Shown piece by piece: positions 36,340 to 48,459 of a stretch of DNA of 64,000 bases. The stretch covers positions 22,441,387 through 22,505,386 of the forward strand of contig OU612069.1 in the NCBI GenBank assembly GCA_914767715.1, in the 5' to 3' direction. This stretch comes from Membranipora membranacea (taxonomy: Eukaryota; Bryozoa; Gymnolaemata; Cheilostomatida; Membraniporidae). The notes under the pieces are model-generated. The model saw only the letters and a program-made list of their open reading frames with translations, was not told the origin of the DNA and did no database searches. The translations under genes were made by a program, and so were the position numbers. Positions within the stretch are counted from its first letter, which is position 1. Every line of letters begins with the position of its first letter.

Positions 36340-38990
36340 CTTGCTTCATCAAAGGTTGTCGGAGGCTGAACTTCAGAGAAGCATTTATTTTGGCGTGACA
36401 GAATATCTATTTTTGCATGCTATCATGCTGGGTGCAAAAAAATGAAAACATGACATGACCTTTAACATGAGTAATAAAGAGTAACATCAGCAACTCAACT
36501 TAACCAAGTTACAGCCATCAGATTACCTGATGTCATCCACCAGCATGTGGTTAAAAGGAATTAATTATTTCTCACCACATAAGTTGGCACTTCACACAAT
36601 CTGCTCCTTGTTATGATGGTTGTTACCTTTCTCTGTTGTTTAAACACTGCTACTTCAGGAATGAGTGCCTTACTGACAAGTGTAGGACTCTAGTTTGTTT
36701 GTTTGTTGTGTGGTTATCCATAATGAATGAATCTAAAGAATATTCTGAAATAACTCTCTTGTGATCTGAAACAGTTAAATATCCTCACATTGGTCCCATA
36801 ATGCTAGTTTGTTAACACTGAGTGGCCATGATGTCTAATCATGTACCCATTTGCTGCGGTTGTACAGCAAAAGAAGCACTTCTGCTTTGGCATTTCGAGT
36901 AAATGTGTCTGTGAAAATATGCTGCTTGAAACTACTTCCTGTTGGCAGAAAGTTGGCTCATATATGAACCTACAAAGAGCTTACTCCTTTATTAAATCCA
37001 GACAGATATATAGCATACCCATAATGTGGATTGAAATCGCAAGGTCTGTCTCAGTTCAGAGGCTGAGAAATAAATATGGTCTTATGCAAGGTATAGGTTC
37101 TATGAGCCAAAGTGACTTGGACCAATGTTGGTTTGGTTTACTTCGGCCAGCATATTTTATGAAGACAAAGAACTTTCAGCAGACCCAACAAACCCCTTAA
37201 CATGTTAATGATCACTATGCTGAGCAACTCAATGAAGTGGGTAAGTGTCAAAAAGATTGTTATACCTGAATTCAACCAGTCCGTGGTCCACAGTCTAAAC
37301 CGCTGTGGTTCCCATTTAGAATTGATCTAGTCGCAGTACATACATCTATTGTGACCCTCTCCCCTCAGAATATACTGAGAGCTGTAGGAAATGAGCACAC
37401 TACATGCTCGAAACTGGGGAAGCATACTAATATGAATCACGGGTAGTTTCCATGATTCAAATCTTGCTTGCAGATTTAGGAAAATCAGGTCTGAGATGTT
37501 TATGTTACAAATTGGTCGGTCTTCTGACTGGACACCGGGATTCCAGAAATAGACACGGAAAAATAAGGTTCGCAGATATTTGGGTAAGACATAAAGACAT
37601 TCCAAGTTACTGCCATCCTCGGCTTATTTAGCATCCTCTGGATAGTGAGAGCAGTAATGAATGGATGACAATGACAATCTACCTGGGAATTCAAGGTTAT
37701 GTCGCATTCTGGGAATGTCGGTATCATGATAGCTTTTATTAGCACAATATGGCGTATTTATATATTCAAACTTCCCCTGATAGAGGATTATTACCCCCAT
37801 TTAGCAGAGCTCAAGGTTGATCCACAAAGTTTTGTTTTATGATAAATTTAAGTGTATATAAAACAAAAGAAACCAATATCCTGTGCATCATAACGCGTTT
37901 TGCAAAAAAAGTTGTTTTTGGAAAATAGAAGAAATGGCTGAATCAAAGTCCTTTCTTCAACCACATATGTGTAGTTAAACCAGTTTAGGGTGTGCATATA
38001 ATATTAAAAGTTTTTTTTTGCTTTTTTTGCTTGAAAAAAGAAAACTAAACAAAACTACAGAGAAGTTAACTTTACCCATTGATTCCAATTTAAATCTGTA
38101 AGGTTCAGTGGTCAGTGGCTGAGTGGATAGTGTGCTTGATCACAAATCAAAAGGCCCAAGTTTAAATCCCGGTATGGGCCAAAACAAAGCAAGGAGGTGA
38201 ATTGTTTCGGTACCTATTTATTACTACTTACACCCACTACAGCTAGATTATTTCGCACTGAGCTTTTCGAGGCCGAGCGGTTGGAGTGCTTGATCTCAGT
38301 ACGAGAGGCCCGAGTTTGAATTTCGCTGAAGCCAGATTTAAAAAGCAATCAGGAGCATTGGGAGGACCCCTTATTTTCATATAATATATATACATATACC
38401 ACAATCATATCATGTTTTTGCGCTATATTCTATGGCCGTATTCACTGAGAATAGTTGTGGGGGAGTTCTGCCGCATAGAAGGACAACGAGACTCCGGCTG
38501 TCTACCTCATAGGTGGCATGGAAAGGACAGCCATTTTAATTTGCACTTATAATGATATCGCCAACTGGACATCAGTCATAAACTGAATTGAAAACCTGAG
38601 TGTATGACATCCACACCCCTGAAGTTTTTTGGCGTTTATGATCGCGGCATTTCTAGTGTCTCTTCAGAAAACCATATCGCCAACCATGTAAATTGGATTG
38701 ATATTTTTATAGATTTTTGCCTTAGCATGCTTCGACTCCTACATGAGGCAACAAAAATCAATTTAGGCCAGCAAGGAACCCCGGCCAAAATGTTGTTGAG
38801 CTGGTATAACCAATAACTACAAATCTCTCTGTTGTAAAATATTGCTAAACAAAATAAATTTCCAGCCTGAATTTAGTTTTGCTGGTTTGTGGGTGGTCGG
38901 ATTTTTATTCCTCACCACAAAAATTGGTGATTCAGACGATCTACTTCTTCTGGTCATGTTGGTTGTTACCTTTCTTCTTTTAGTGGCTAT
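36340..38990 (-). repeat. Copy-2 counterparts of R4 and truncated R5
   Basis: Collinear with 14960-17600. The equivalent of 17605-18540 (most of R5) is missing: at about 38978 the sequence jumps to the part matching 18540. Either copy 2 deleted about 0.9 kb or copy 1 gained it. Confidence 0.6.
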
Positions 38991-39531
38991 GATCTCAAGC
39001 TGAGCTATGGCCACAAGATTAACAAAAGTCAGCGTTTTTGTCATCATTGATACACCTGTCTGAATTGACACGTGCTGTGAAATAAAGTGATTTTAAAGAG
39101 TTTGCTGCTAACTATGTTGGCTGTTGGTTAGTTGAAGTTTTTTATAATACCATCGACAAACAATCAAAACTCTATTTAGTTTGATGCCAGCCTATGCAAA
39201 ATATGTCAGTGTCGGTATTCGAGGCGACAGCAAAATTCAAAAAGCAGTGTCGTTTCAATGATAATTTTATAAAGGTGAGATAAGGGGAGTATCACAACTT
39301 GGCTATTTATGATAGCAGACCCATGTAAACTTGTAAATCGACTAAATATGGATTTTGGAGGTTTCAAAACTATATCATCATTTTTTGATCACTTTGCCTT
39401 TTACCGGCAGCGTCTTTTGAAATAAGCCCCCTATTATGCAAATTGTGTGTTGTTTTGGCAGTCAAATAAGGACAATGTTTAATGAAACCCTCACTCATTT
39501 TCAACCTTCTAGTACTGCCTGTGACTTTTTG

Positions 39532-39561
39532 AATCAGGGAGCTTGGGCAAACTCCCTGATT
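39532..39561. repeat. Small inverted duplication unique to copy 2
   Basis: AATCAGGGAG (39532-39541) and CTCCCTGATT (39552-39561) are exact reverse complements with a 10-base loop. Copy 1 (near 19043-19065) has only the right arm. This is the footprint of a replication template switch. Confidence 0.7.
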
Positions 39562-40178
39562 TTAATAAAAGTTTTCATTCGTTCCAAGCGAGTTTTCCCC
39601 TGTCCTGTAAAAGGGGGATACAAAACCTGCATCTTATTTCTTCAGGCCATTCCAAATAATTTCTTAACCTGTAATAAATAAATTGTGGATGGTTGCTTTT
39701 TGTGAGGAGAGAATTTATATTTTTTTCATAACCAATATGATGAGGACGATGGTCAAAAATTGAAATGGCTAGATATAGTTCTGCATTTAAGGTTGTTAAA
39801 ATAGTCATAGTTTTTGAGAAATCACCGATTTTTGACATAGCAGGAGTTCAGCAGAGTATGTTTGTCAGAATTACTATTATTAACACATAATATGATGCTC
39901 ACCACACATCATCATAAAATCTTCGGATTTACCAAAACCTAACTCCAATTGTTCTTACATATTATTTGGAGTAACTTCTAGAATGTGATACTAAGAGCCC
40001 TGGAAGGATGTGGACAGACGCACATAGCATTGAGTATCAAAACCTGTCATCTATTAGTCTATTAAATCTTGCCTTGTCTCTTTACCTTCAACCAAGTGTA
40101 AACTAGGTTCATTCAAAACAGAATTACGGAGGAGCTGATCAAACTATTTTTCCAGAAGTATAGGATGTGTATCCTTAC

Positions 40179-40236
40179 CTGCAACTGAAAGATCTAGCAG
40201 TGCTGTGATGGTGATGATAATTAGCTTGCAGTCCGT
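40179..40236 (-). pseudogene. Copy 2 of the minus-strand signal exon, start codon lost
   Basis: Homologous to 19679-19736, but the start reads ACG (bases 40236-40234) instead of ATG. The donor GTAAGG is intact. The loss of the start in one copy fits a decayed gene. Confidence 0.6.
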
Positions 40237-41583
40237 GTTGGTGCATCAAGTTACAACTTTGTAGGTTAGGAGTGAAGCAGTTAGTTGCAGTTGTATATTT
40301 GTCAACAAGAAAAAGTAGAGTAAAAAATTTGGATGTTACACTGTGTCGTGTCTCATGTTTAATATGTTGTCAGATCTTGTTGCGAAATGTGTTTATACAA
40401 TGATTTTTAATTAAATTATGTTGAAATTAAGGCACCGGAGATAGAATGCCTTACCCTAGAAAAGTTCTCGTAGGACGAATTATTTGCATTTTTATACAGG
40501 CTTGAATGGAAGTAGTGAACAATAAAATGTACGCTGTATCCTTTACCCTATCAATGTTAACTATATTTAGGTGAAATTTGTTCAGTTAGTTTCAGCAGCA
40601 GGTAACAAACTTAAGCTAGCCTTGTTGGAATCTAGATGAGGAACAGAGAGTGGGTAGGGACTTTGCGCAATGTGTGAAAAAGACAAAATTACCATCTTGC
40701 CAATACTTTACTCTTCCAAGGTAGTTAGTGTCACATTTTGGCTCTGCGGACATGAGTATATCTTGTGTTTGACACACATGAGTTGCTACATCATATATGT
40801 CTTTAACTCATGCCTTAGAAAGGTTCGGCAGTGAACAGTTTACTCCTTTTTGGTACTGTCAAAGTCTGAAGGTGTTGGTGAAAAGGGAATGAGCGAACAC
40901 AATGCATGTCTCATGAAGACATTTTGATGCTAATACCAATGGACCATTTGCTTTTCTAATACCCTATTATAGCGATAATCTAAACGATTGGTAGATGACC
41001 TCAGTTACATATTCGTTCAGACCAGACTAAACAAAATTATTAATTTATAGACCTAATATTGAACCTCACTCCATCAAAGGTTATCAGAGGTTACACAACA
41101 GAAAAGCAACATTTCTTTTGCGTGATGAAATATCTATCTCTGTCTTTTCGTTTTAGTTGCAGAAACAAGAGCACAATAAAATGAGTAAAGGGAAGTAATT
41201 AATATCAACTACTCAACAAAGTTCAATCAACAAAGTTCACTCGGCAGAGATAACAAGACGCGGTAAAAGTGAATATTTATTTATACCCACAAAATTGGCA
41301 CTATACACAACCTGCCATCTGCTATTCAGTTCTTTTTCTTGAATACTGGTACTGCAGGTTTCATCGGCTAGCGCAGTCTCTTGATTGCTAATATGCTGGA
41401 ACATAGACATCAAAAAATAGATGTTGCCTTGTATTTGTGGTTTTTTTATTCCTTTGCAGCAATTTACTTTTCTTTAATGTATATGTTGATTATGTTTGCA
41501 ATTTTTCAATTGCAGTTTGAGTTCGAGTTCAATGTGCAGATTTGCAAATATTGCATAATTACTGCGGAACTAGCTGCCAGACT

Positions 41584-41672
41584 ATATATTGCTGTGGCCC
41601 TTCTAAAAATTTTTTCTAAACATGTACATAGCAATATCTAGTTGCAACTAAAAACCGCTTTTTGTTACCCCT
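41584..41672. mobile_element. 89-bp insertion specific to copy 2
   Basis: Copy 1 reads CCAGACTGAAGATGC (near 21065). Copy 2 has 89 extra bases between a repeated ACT (41581-41583, 41673-41675). Inside are inverted segments ATATTGCTGTG and CATAGCAATAT. Possibly a tiny fold-back element; the ends are not well defined. Confidence 0.4.
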
Positions 41673-42529
41673 ACTGAAGATGCTAAGCATGAATACTTGT
41701 GGTTTATTAAACCATTTCTGTGCCAATATACATTCTTCAGCCATTTTTTCTGCTTTGGCTTCGTTTGTGCCTTAAGATGGTCTGGTTGTGTCTTGATAGT
41801 GTCAAGTGAACAGCTACCAGGACTACTTTACAGAAGCTCATTTATGAAGAAATGCTGGTGTTGATAATATCTTCATTAATTTATTTTTGAACAGAGCTAT
41901 ATTGTAAAAGTAGATGATAAGCAACGAACCTTCTTTCTAACCAAATTTTCGGAAGTCAATGTAGAACACTGTATTTAGGCCTAACCTATGTAGGCCCTAA
42001 AAACATGCCAAATCATTTTTCCATTCTATTATGAATCATTTTAATGATCTCCGCTCTCATTCTTTGTTTACCCAAAAATTGTATAAATTCACTATTACCC
42101 ACACCATCATATTTGATGCAACAAAAAACTGAAACTGAAACTGAAACTTGTATACAAGTGATATAAGGGGGTATTGCAACTGTTTTTTCGGCTGTTTTTA
42201 GGCTATCGTTAATAGCAGTCTCATGAAAACTTGTAGATCAACTAAATCTGACATGCGTTCTCAGATTTTGGATGTTCAAAAGCCACATCATTCATTTGCA
42301 CCCATTTTCCCTTTGACCGGCAGCGTAAATGGAATTGAAAAATAGAATAAGGCTGCCAATGGACTAACAGCTTGCAAAAGTTACCTCAAATAACTGCATT
42401 CCAATGCCTTGGATCTACAAACCACTGGGAAAGAATGAGGGTACAAGGGAGGTGAAAAGTGTGCATCAGCAGAGCCTGCTATAAATGGAGATGTTTGACA
42501 GATTGTTCGAACGGAAAGTGTGAACGTTC

Positions 42530-42660
42530 TCACCTAAAGGACAACGTTATGTCCAGTGCTGTTGTATGGAGCTGAAATGAAGCCGGTAACAGATTATCTT
42601 GCACTACTGTATTGTAATCAGGATGAAGGAGCACAAGAGAAATAGATCCATTGGAGCTGA
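42530..42660 (+). mobile_element. Decayed LINE reverse-transcriptase fragment
   Basis: One frame reads P-V-L-L-Y-G-A-E-M-K-P-V-T-D-Y-L-A, like the L-L-Y-G-x-E-x-W motif near the C-terminal part of many non-LTR retrotransposon polymerases. Stops follow quickly. It is related to the minus-strand fragment at 48193-48459, and the downstream segment 42768-42945 also recurs at 47865-48040 and 48823-49010. Confidence 0.5.
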
Positions 42661-43080
42661 TGACAGGAAGAAGATTGCAATTGAGAGAAAGTGATGATGA
42701 GATAGGCGGAATATCACTACCAGAATGGATCTAAAACCCTTTTCCCTCAGTGAAGGACGTTGCTAACCAAAGGATTAGATGGCATGAGGCAATCACACAG
42801 TTGTCCTCTAGTATTTCAGTCATCTATTTCTAGTCATGCTCTCTTTGTATTAACACCTAACGCATCCAGCAAAAAGAGACCTGTGCAGAAAAGTAAGTCA
42901 CTAACAGTTGATAAAGAGACAAACTGTAATTTGACAGCGTCCTATAGTATCTTTTAGCGATATTCTCCTGATAAAAATATCTTTTAGTATTTGCTTTTCT
43001 GAAAGTTGGAAGGGTGGAATGGTTGGATTGGATGGTTGGTTGGAAGAATGGTTGGAGTGGGATTTGGAAGTGGAATTAAG

Positions 43081-43306
43081 GTGCAAATTTACTAGTGGTG
43101 AATAGCGGGCTTGTTAACCAGCGCCATCAGCCCAATCTTATTTTGCGATGACGAAATGGCGCAATCAGTAAGCTCTCTTGCTAATCCAGGTTATTGGTGC
43201 TGCTTGAGTAGACAGTTAAAGTTCCAACAACATTCTGTGGTGAAGCATTTTGCATACCATCTGGAAGCATTGCATGAGCGATTATGCTGGTATTGCAGTA
43301 TTAAAA
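43081..43306 (+). promoter_or_regulatory. Upstream cassette of gene B
   Basis: Same order as at gene A: TTTACTAGTGGTGAATAGCG, an A box (AATGGCGCAATCAGTAAGC), a degenerate B box (AGTTAAAGTTCC), a dyad AGCATTGCATGAGCG...ATGCT at 43266-43288 and a TATA-like TATTAAAA at 43299-43306, 58-65 bases before the ATG. Confidence 0.6.
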
Positions 43307-43363
43307 AAATGGTATAGATCTAGTCTACTTGTTACCTTTTCAGTTGTACCTCAGCGTTCGAAC

Positions 43364-43421
43364 ATGAACAGTAAGCTAAATATCGTCACCATCTCAGTGT
43401 CTCTAATTCTTTCATTGGCAG
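43364..43421 (+). CDS. Gene B exon 1 (signal peptide)
   Basis: 58 nt; ATG is followed by a hydrophobic stretch (I-S-V-S-L-I-L-S-L) and donor G|GTAACG. The codons M-N-S-K-L match the orphan exons at 14803 and 36188. Confidence 0.72.
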
Positions 43422-46400
43422 GTAACGATATGATATTTATACCATACATCAAGTTTTTGGAACTTCCTTCAATAGCTCCTTCTTTTGCTGCTTGCTATCT
43501 TCATCCACTATGCTCATGTGCGAACTGTTGAGGCATACGTTCGTCTCTGCAGCATAGGGCTTGAACTAATCCACCTAGTCTGAGTACCCAAATTGGGAAA
43601 ACAATGGAAACCCACAATTTAGAAATATTTTGGCCTAAATGTAACACTTGTTTTTTGATATCTCATAACATTAAACCCTGGGAGTTGCTCTTCTTGATGG
43701 AAGGCAGCGCCACCACTGCTGTGCTGCAGAGATAGACTATGTCACAAGGCTATCCTGCAGGCAGAGTGATCTTCATCTAGTTTCAACTTGGTCAAACAAT
43801 TCCTTTATCAATATGACTGTTGGTGTTGTTGTTTTAAACAACTTTGCAATACATTTAAACATCTGTTTCTCTTTGATTGTCAAAACCCATCTGTAACAAA
43901 ACCATCTCATCCACAGTATCTCTTCGATGAGTTGGATTTTGCAAATTCAAAACAGGCCTTGCAGTGGTGTCGGGGAGCCCCAACAGTTCCCAATGATGTT
44001 GGAGGAAAAGTTTTTGGTGTTCGAGTAGGCCTAAAGCTCCATCATCAGCGTTAGTGCGGGTGCAACTGCACTGAATGTCCATTCAGATACATCTTTCTTC
44101 TCTTATTTCGTGTTTTTTTGGAAATTTTCTCCAAGTCTCCTTTTCAAAAGATTTTAGAACAAAAAACTTTTATTTTGAACATGCTTCCTGAAATTATTAC
44201 CACATACCCTCAAGATTGATAAGGTCATTGCTTAAAATTCACATCTCTACGGTTTTTTACTGTGAGAGCACACATTTGACTCTATTCTATGAAAATAATC
44301 CTATATTCTTGCCCAAACAAATCTCAAGCTCAGTGGTTTTCCCATGAGTGTCCATGCTTCTCCTACTTTTTCAATGGAATAGCAACAATCTGTTCTGGAT
44401 TTCAATTCAACAAGACTAAGAGGTAAGTTAATTACAACAGATTCCACCGTGGATGTGTTCCTGACAAATAAATTAAGCTCGTTTGGTGGGTTGATAGAGG
44501 AAACAGTTAGAGTTTCCCTCTCATTCTCATTCTTCTGACTCTCTCAGTCACCCTAGGAGTTGTCCAGGGCAAACTGTGCCATATTCGATGCAGGTTAATA
44601 GCCTATACCCACTCATCCATCCATCCATCATCATCGTACTTGTGTTCTAGCTGGTTGTCTCAGTGAATGATGAAACTCCTATGATTTGTTGGAAATTTGC
44701 AGGCACACTATGCCTCTAGCAGGTGTTTGTAATGATGAAATGAAGAAGAGTTGGTTATTCCAGATGCATGATCATTTCAAGTAGGTTATCTTAGTGGGAT
44801 GGGACTGGAAATTCCAGCATGGCAAATTTTAACAACTTCAATCCACCATAGCAAAGCAGTCGAGGCAAGATAGTAAGGGGATTATCAGATGTATAATTGT
44901 TCACATTATTTCACTGTATGAGCAAGAATTATTTCCTCCCAACACCACTGAGGTCATGGTAATGTCTACTTAATTCATCAATTGAGATTGTGTAACCATC
45001 CCTCACTTAAAGCGGTCACAAACCATCTAGAAAACTTTGAAATTCAAGCTTTGCTCTTTTGCTCTTTGTTTGCCCATGCAGACGCAAAGTGTGTATACAC
45101 GCCCCGAGATATGCATTAGGTCAGCTATAAGCCAATGATATTCCATAAACAAAGCTTGTGATAAAAAGGGGCGGAACATAGACCGCTAAGAAAACAACTT
45201 TATCTCGTGACGACATAAGAACTCGCATGTGTGCAGAAGCTCTTAATCCAGTTGAAATCAAGTACTTGAATGTAAATACTGGCCTTCGCCTTGCCAGTAC
45301 TTGGTGTGACCTTGAATCGTCATCCAGGTCTTGCAAAACATAATGGCTTGGTCATTTGTCTTACAAGGCTAATTCCATTCTATGTTGATATATTTTTACA
45401 ATGAAGATTGACAACATTACGGCAACTTGAAGTTTGATTGCAATTTTCATCAATAATAACAATATCAATAAACATTTATATTGCATTTTTTTCGAATCAA
45501 ATATAATTTTTTGCTAATAAAAAATGGACATGCTGTAATCGGTTTGTTTGGTTCTGTTATAGTGTCTGTATTATGTGATATAAAGATAGAAAATATCTGC
45601 AAATTCACTTGAACTTCAATTTTACAGCTGATAGCACATCATCTGCGGCTGCAGTGAGAAGATGTGTAGACTTTTGGACTGAAGAGGATCTATGTAAGTC
45701 ACTTTGTTTTTGTATTCCCTTTTTATTTTTTCCATACTACACTTTGTTTACCATCAAAATGTTTCTGTAATGACTGTACTGCAGCTCATCTGTGTATCTG
45801 AGATTGTTTTGCTTCCATTCCCTAGGTCACAGACGAGCGGTATGGTACTCCTCTGTGGTATTGCTGTCCTCTGGCCAAAACCAAGAGATGGAGGACAAAT
45901 GTAAACTTGGTGTCATAAAGAAATGTGATGAACAGCCTGAAAAAATGATCAAGTTTGGAGAGCGTGTGAAAATTGTAATCAGTGGTAAGTCAGATTCTAA
46001 TTCTCTTTTAGAAATATACAAGCCTAATGAAAACCAGTCACTGTTCATTTTATTGGAGAGCATCTCGATTCCACTGATTCTTGTGCCATCAGTAGTTTCA
46101 AAAAAACATAACTGCAAATTCACATATACTCTAATTTTACAACTGATTTTACAGTTTATGTAGCTGCAGTGAAAAGATGTAACAACTTTTGGACTGAGGG
46201 AGATTTATGTAAGTCACTATGCATTTAAGTTGATTATTTTATATTCAATTCTGACAGTTTTTGTTATACACTTTTGCTTGTCATCGGAATATTATTGGTA
46301 GTTTCTGTAGTGGAGCTTGATTTGTGTAAGTGTACGTTTATCTGATATTGTTTTGTTTCTATTTTCAGGTCACACGGAAGCTGTTTTACAGTTCTATCCT

Positions 46401-46529
46401 TCAATCCAAGCGAAGGTGGAGACATGTAAAAATGACATCATAAAGTACTGTGCTAAACGGCCTTACAGAACGATATTGTTAGGAGTCTTATATACTATTT
46501 CCAATTCTGCAGAATCTAATGCTATTTGA
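43364..46529 (+). CDS. Gene B: two-module secreted cysteine protein, 165 aa
   Basis: Five exons: 43364-43421, 45628-45693, 45826-45984, 46155-46208 and 46369-46529, all phase 1. Signal peptide residues 1-19 (M-N-S-K-L-N-I-V...L-S-L-A). Module 1 has Cys 32, 42, 67 and 75 (C-x9-C-x24-C-x7-C); module 2 has Cys 103, 113, 132 and 140 (C-x9-C-x18-C-x7-C). Both carry an F-W-T-E motif, and module 1 ends G-E-R-V-K-I-V-I-S-G like gene A. The tail (T-I-S-N-S-A-E-S-N-A-I) is unique. Introns 2 and 4 and the exon pair are tandem duplicates. I do not recognise the family; two disulfides per module and secretion are inferred. Intron 1 (2.2 kb) contains LINE-like and unassigned sequence. Confidence 0.72.
45628..45693 (+). 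CDS. Gene B exon 2 (first FWT exon)
   Basis: 66 nt, phase 1-1, same length as gene A exon 2. Ser/Ala-rich linker, then R-R-C-V-D-F-W-T-E-E-D-L. Acceptor TTTTACAG, donor GTAAGT. Confidence 0.75.
45826..45984 (+). CDS. Gene B exon 3 (first C-terminal module, spliced on)
   Basis: 159 nt, phase 1-1. Six residues longer between Cys 42 and Cys 67 than gene A (S-S-V-V-L-L-S-S-G). It ends I-V-I-S-G at a strong donor GTAAGT, where gene A instead reaches a stop. Confidence 0.75.
46155..46208 (+). CDS. Gene B exon 4 (second FWT exon)
   Basis: 54 nt, phase 1-1, with a shortened linker (V-Y-V-A-A-V) before K-R-C-N-N-F-W-T-E-G-D-L. Acceptor GATTTTACAG, donor GTAAGT. Confidence 0.72.
46369..46529 (+). CDS. 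Gene B exon 5 (second C-terminal module and stop)
   Basis: 161 nt including TGA. It completes Cys 113, then H-T-E-A-V, with Cys 132 and Cys 140. The G-E-x-x-K-I motif is lost (L-G-V-L-Y-T-I-S). The 3' flank still aligns with the gene A 3' flank (AAATA-ATATGCC). Confidence 0.7.
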
Positions 46530-48192
46530 GAAATATATATGCCACTATAAGATGAACTAAAGATCAGTTAATATCTATTTTGTTTCTTTTGAGCATTTTG
46601 TTTCCATAAATAACTTAAGTTTATTTTAAATGTTTAACTGTAGGCTACCAGTACCTTCTGTTGCATAGAAACATGGAGGTAGATAGCACAAGCAACCTAA
46701 AATTCACTTTGAAGTTAAATCAATTTTTACGTATTGCTTGTATACCAAACTCAGTGTTGTCATAATTGAAAAGAAGAATCAGATTAGCTAATTGAAAGCG
46801 ATACCAAAGCATTTAAAGAATAATTGGGCGTCAGCTATGTAGATTGGCTTGCTCCAGAACAGATCCACCCGACTGTTCCTTGTCGTAAAATTTGCATCTA
46901 TTCTGTTCCTGACTTTTGAAGGCAATGACAAATGGACTGAAACACATATTGTTTCAACTTATCATTAACATTAAACCACTCAAACTGAGTTGAAGACTTT
47001 GTAAGCATAATCAACATCAACATTAAAAACAACTTAATTGCTGCAACTGATGATGGGCAAGAAAGCCACAAAAAAATGGTAGGCATCTATGTCTTGATGT
47101 CTATGTTCAGCATTTAAGCAAACCAAATACAGGCGCTAGCCAAATTGAACCTCATTTATATTTCGATCAATCATTTTGAAAAAAATACCCGCCCAGCAAA
47201 GCAAAAAGCGGATTGTTGATGTGCAAATTTTTGGGGTAAGAAAAAAAATTGTCTTATACTGTATCAGGTAATATGATGGCAGAAACTCAGCTGAGTCAAA
47301 TTGGTCGAGTTCCTTTTGCTGCTAGTAGATTGTATACTTATCTTCTGTACCCAGCATGAAAAGACAGAAATTTGCTTCTCCCCAGTGCAACCGGAACTGA
47401 CTATCTTCGATGAAGCCAGTTTTAGTATTTGCTATAATAACAGTTGCCTTGTATGAGTTGGTGTATTGTAGGATGACAACCTCAGTGTGAAGCTCTATTG
47501 TTGAGTTGATACACAGTTTCCTGGTTCCCTTGCCTCTACCTTAATAAGTATAAATGCCAAGCAAGATATTGGCTGGTCAAATGTAATTGATATATTATTG
47601 ATAAAAACACAAACCTCTCTTTGATCATCTTGGATGGATGGATGGATTTATTACTATCATAGACAAAAATTTGTCACGAAATACGTTATTAATACTGACA
47701 AGAAAGAAAAACATGTCGGTGAGTTTAGTGGGAACCAATATGTTACTGACTTCTCCACCCTGTGGGTGTTAGACACATACTTTGAAATCACCTTTCAGTA
47801 AACCAATAGCCTAAGATATTTATTATCAGGCAAACATCGATAAAAAATTACCAAGAGAGACTCTAAAATCCCAATTAATCTCTTTACTAATTTTTAGTGA
47901 GTATCCTTTCTTTACGGGTCTCTTTCTGCTGTACACACTATGTGTTGATGGAAACAGAGCATGCCTAGAAAGACAGACCAACCAGAGCGTGACTGAAACA
48001 CTGGAGGTAGACATCCCTTTTGTCTCTCCCATCTAATCCTGTCTGAGCATCCTCCTTCGCTGTGGGAACAGGATTTAAGATCCTTCCTGATTGGGCTCTT
48101 CCACCTATTTTTTCATGACTTTCTAGCCGACACACATTTCAAATCCGATGCAGTTGTCTTCTCATCAGGTCAAATCTCATAAAATTCTTGCT

Positions 48193-48459
48193 TCATGCCT
48201 CCATCTGTTTATGGTCCTCAATGATTATTCCAGAGCAGTAGCGCAATACTCTCATCTCACATACACTGGAACTTTCAACAAGATAATCTGTCCGTGGCCA
48301 TATTTCAGCTCCATACAACAGTAATGGGCAAATCACTTTCAGGTTTTGACTTCTTTCAGTCTTTCTATTCTGTACCAGGCTCAAACACGGGTTTATCATG
48401 TAGTGCAGCTCAACATGTTTGAATGTAAATTTATCTAAGACTCTTTTGTCTCGGTTCAC
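48193..48459 (-). mobile_element. LINE reverse-transcriptase fragment
   Basis: An open frame contains L-L-Y-G-A-E-I-W-P-R-T-D-Y-L and then C-E-M-R-V-L-R-Y-C-S-G-I. This matches the common L-L-Y-G-x-E-x-W...E-x-R-x-L-R-x-I-x-G-I pattern after the polymerase domain of non-LTR retrotransposons. Short and bounded by stops, so a relic. Confidence 0.6.

Larger units (their letters stand above)
23147..42061. repeat. Segmental duplication, copy 2
   Basis: 18.9-kb partner of 6404-21459 in the same orientation, separated by about 1.7 kb. It contains the second identical copy of the three-exon cysteine-protein gene (33944-35001) and copies of the orphan signal exons. Most of the length difference is explained by two DNA transposons with clean target-site duplications. 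Confidence 0.9.

Noticed and set aside
43788-44054. 88-codon ORF in intron 1 of gene B
   Set aside because: No domain recognised, no splice sites in the right phase, and it would interrupt a well-supported intron.
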